A stretch of DNA of 64,000 nucleotides from Gammaproteobacteria bacterium (lineage in GTDB: Bacteria > Pseudomonadota > Gammaproteobacteria > Pseudomonadales > UBA5518), in contig JADIYI010000008.1 in NCBI GenBank assembly GCA_016705365.1, positions 744,001 through 808,000 of the forward strand, in the 5' to 3' direction. Positions 62,230 through 64,000 of the stretch are shown piece after piece (position 1 is the first letter of the stretch; the number at the start of each line of letters is the position of its first letter). A program made the position numbers and the translations under genes. Under the pieces are notes generated by a model that worked only from the letters and a program-made list of their open reading frames with translations, searched no databases and was not told where the DNA came from.

Positions 62230-63726
62230 ATGGACCTTGGCCCGATCGCAAATCCCGCGCTGCCGACTGCAGGAAGCCGGTTCCTGATCCGCAACGTCGC
62301 GCTGGCGGGATCGGGTCCGTGTGATCTGCGTATCAGTGATGGCCGGGTTGCAGCGATTGACCGGCATCTCGAGCCCGCGCCGGGAGAATGGTTGATCGCT
62401 GCGCGCGGCGGAGCATTGATTCATGGCTTGCACGATCATCATCTGCACTTGTTCGCGACCGCCGCCGCGCAACAATCGGTGGTTTGCGGGCCACCGCAGG
62501 TTGGCAACGAGCAGGAGCTCGAGGCGGCACTGCTGGCGGGGATTGTCACTGCCGGCCAGTGGCTGCGCGGAGTCGGATTCCATGACAGCGTATCGTCGCG
62601 GTTGGACCGCGATTGGCTCGACGCCGTGTGTCCGGCGCCGGCGGTACGGATCCAGCATCGCAGCGGGATGATGTGGGTGCTGAATAGCCGCGCGCTCGCG
62701 GCGCTCGGAATCGATCGGCACCGGGAGCTGCCCGACGGCGTCGAACGCAGAGCCGACGGCGAGCTTACAGGCCGGATCTTCGCGCTCGATGCGTGGTTGC
62801 GCGAGCGTATCCAATCGTCTTTTCCCGGGCTGCATCGCTTGTCGGCGGAGCTTGCCCGTTGCGGCGTCACCGGTGTCACGGATGCCGGTGCGCGCAATGG
62901 CCCGGCGGAGTGGGCCGCGTTTGCCGCCTCGCGTTCGCGCGGCGAACTGATGCAACGGCTGCTGGTCATGGGTAGCGAGCAGTTGCTCACGCAGGTTGCC
63001 GACGCCAACTCGTGGCAACGTATCGGGCCGCTCAAGATCTATTTGCGTGAAGCGGAACTGCCCGGGCTCGCGGCGCTGGAGCGCCGAATTGCCGGCACGC
63101 ATCGGCAGGGGCGCAACGTGGCATTTCACTGCGTCACTCGCACCGAGCTGGTGTATGCGCTGGCGGCGCTGCGTGGCGCGGGCGCCAGCGACGGCGATCG
63201 TGTCGAGCACGCTGCCATCGCCGACGATCACGCACTTGAAGCAATGGCCGAACTGGGGGTGACGGTTGTGACCCAGCCCCACTTCATCGCCGAGCGCGGC
63301 GCGCAGTACCTGGCGGATGTGGACCCTGGTGATCACGAGCTGCTGTACCGCTGCGCCGGCTTCCTGCGCCACGGCGTGCCGCTCGCGGCCGGCAGTGATG
63401 CGCCCTACGGCGGTCTCGACCCATGGGCGGCGATGCGCGCGGCGGTCGGCCGCGGTACCGCGGAAGGAGTACGTATCGGTTGCGATGAAGCGCTGACGCC
63501 GGAGCAGGCATTGGATCTTTACACGGGCGATCCGCTGCGGCCTGGCCGGGCACGTCCGCTGATCGCGGTGGGAAGCCCCGCCGATCTTTGCCTGCTCGAT
63601 GCGCCGTGGGAACTGGTGCGCGAGGATCTCGACAGCGGCCATGTGGCGGCGACGTTCTGCGCCGGCAAGGCACTTTTTGCAAGTCCCGCGCTTGCTTCGG
63701 CGTGCGAGACGTTGCGCAGCCAGTAG
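62230..63726 (+). CDS. Amidohydrolase family protein (YtcJ/amidohydrolase-3 type)
   Basis: A 498-residue metal-dependent hydrolase. Metal ligands are in HGLHDHHLHLF (N-terminal HxH), FHCVTRTEL, RVEHAAI and AGSDAPYGGLDPW (Asp). The layout, with N-terminal beta sandwich IRNVALAGSGPCDLRISDGRVAAI, matches the amidohydrolase-3 group that includes exoenzymes for cyclic amides and N-acyl compounds. Substrate unknown. It forms an operon with the CoA-transferase gene. Confidence 0.88.
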   Translation: MDLGPIANPALPTAGSRFLIRNVALAGSGPCDLRISDGRVAAIDRHLEPAPGEWLIAARGGALIHGLHDHHLHLFATAAAQQSVVCGPPQVGNEQELEAALLAGIVTAGQWLRGVGFHDSVSSRLDRDWLDAVCPAPAVRIQHRSGMMWVLNSRALAALGIDRHRELPDGVERRADGELTGRIFALDAWLRERIQSSFPGLHRLSAELARCGVTGVTDAGARNGPAEWAAFAASRSRGELMQRLLVMGSEQLLTQVADANSWQRIGPLKIYLREAELPGLAALERRIAGTHRQGRNVAFHCVTRTELVYALAALRGAGASDGDRVEHAAIADDHALEAMAELGVTVVTQPHFIAERGAQYLADVDPGDHELLYRCAGFLRHGVPLAAGSDAPYGGLDPWAAMRAAVGRGTAEGVRIGCDEALTPEQALDLYTGDPLRPGRARPLIAVGSPADLCLLDAPWELVREDLDSGHVAATFCAGKALFASPALASACETLRSQ

Positions 63727-63991
63727 ATTTTGCCGCGCCCTTGACGGCTGTCCGATCCCTGGCGCCAGGCACGCAACAGGCCCGGGCAATTGCGCGGCCG
63801 ATACCGGCGCCCGGCGCAGCGTCGGGCAGCAACAGCGCAGTCCGGCCCTGGCCGAATCCGGCGATGCGTCTCGCAGTTGCCGCTGAGGGCGCGAGCGGAT
63901 CTGACGATGTCCGATCTGTACCTGCATCTGCATCTGCTGGTATGTGATGTTATGATCGTCCGGGCATGTTCATTTCACGAGGATCACAGGT

Positions 63992-64000
63992 ATGCAAAAG
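63992..64000 (+). CDS. Start of a further gene (only first three codons in the window)
   Basis: ATG CAA AAG at the window end is preceded by GAGGATCACAGG, a reasonable ribosome binding site. A TTATGAT element lies about 45 bases upstream. The product cannot be assigned. The 265 bp between the amidohydrolase stop and this start hold no recognisable gene. Confidence 0.5.

Noticed and set aside
61996..63933. 645-codon minus-strand frame opposite the amidohydrolase
   Set aside because: The amidohydrolase metal motifs are on the plus strand; this frame has no motif or start context.

Overview
The window is high-GC DNA (roughly two thirds G+C by eye) with tightly packed genes, frequent 1-14 bp gene overlaps, and no rRNA, tRNA, CRISPR or transposase that I can see. 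The gene content suggests an aerobic, probably marine gammaproteobacterium of the Halieaceae/Spongiibacteraceae type. That placement is inference from two WS/DGAT wax-ester/triacylglycerol synthases, an FATP-like acyl-CoA ligase, an AtuA/AtuC/AtuF-like carboxylase cluster, exosortase E, NnrS and a PA4780-type RIO kinase. No phylogenetic marker gene is present.

Layout. 1-4.0 kb: lipid genes (3' part of an acyl-CoA ligase, a WS/DGAT with a Lys/Ala-rich tail, an enoyl-reductase-like MDR). 4.0-9.4 kb: DUF1993, an SDR, a 1006-residue RTX repeat protein and a lytic transglycosylase lipoprotein. 9.4-11.5 kb: an APS-kinase-like/methyltransferase fusion translationally coupled to a sulfotransferase-like protein. 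11.6-14.2 kb: membrane-anchored FMN glutamate-synthase-like protein and homocysteine S-methyltransferase. 14.2-22.2 kb (minus strand): a corrinoid methyl-transfer operon with a B12 protein, DUF1638, a PF13769-like protein, a methyl-THF:corrinoid methyltransferase, a RamA-like activator, a coupled 52-residue ORF and two non-pyrrolysine MttB-family methyltransferases separated by a large palindromic element. A class V aminotransferase diverges from it.

23.6-35.9 kb: second WS/DGAT coupled to an alkaline phosphatase, aldo/keto reductase, DUF1501/DUF1800 pair, Cds1-like PLP enzyme, glutamine amidotransferase, esterase, glutathione-dependent formaldehyde-activating enzyme, NUDIX/Bfd and bacterioferritin. 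36-43 kb: gamma-glutamyltransferase, a DSP-like sulfur transferase, a PEP-CTERM-like protein, MscS channel, exosortase E/CPBP protease fusion, and a short VPEID-CTERM substrate with a sigma-54-type promoter, a leader hairpin and a strong terminator. 43-50.7 kb: Sel1 protein, TetR regulator and an AtuA / carboxyltransferase / biotin carboxylase / TIGR03084 operon.

50.8-57 kb: an alternative F1Fo ATP synthase (N-ATPase type) in the order atpD-C-Q-B-E-F-A-G. It lacks atpR, its alpha subunit has a degenerate Walker A, and its c subunit lacks the TM1 polar ligand. 57-64 kb: NnrS, DUF2164, phytanoyl-CoA dioxygenase, RIO kinase without a conventional start at its expected N-terminus, DUF3297, a CoA-transferase III whose halves appear swapped, an amidohydrolase, and the first codons of a further gene.

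The strongest candidates for under-described biology are the corrinoid operon with its accessory genes, the exosortase E/VPEID unit, the modified N-ATPase, and the kinase-methyltransferase/sulfotransferase pair.
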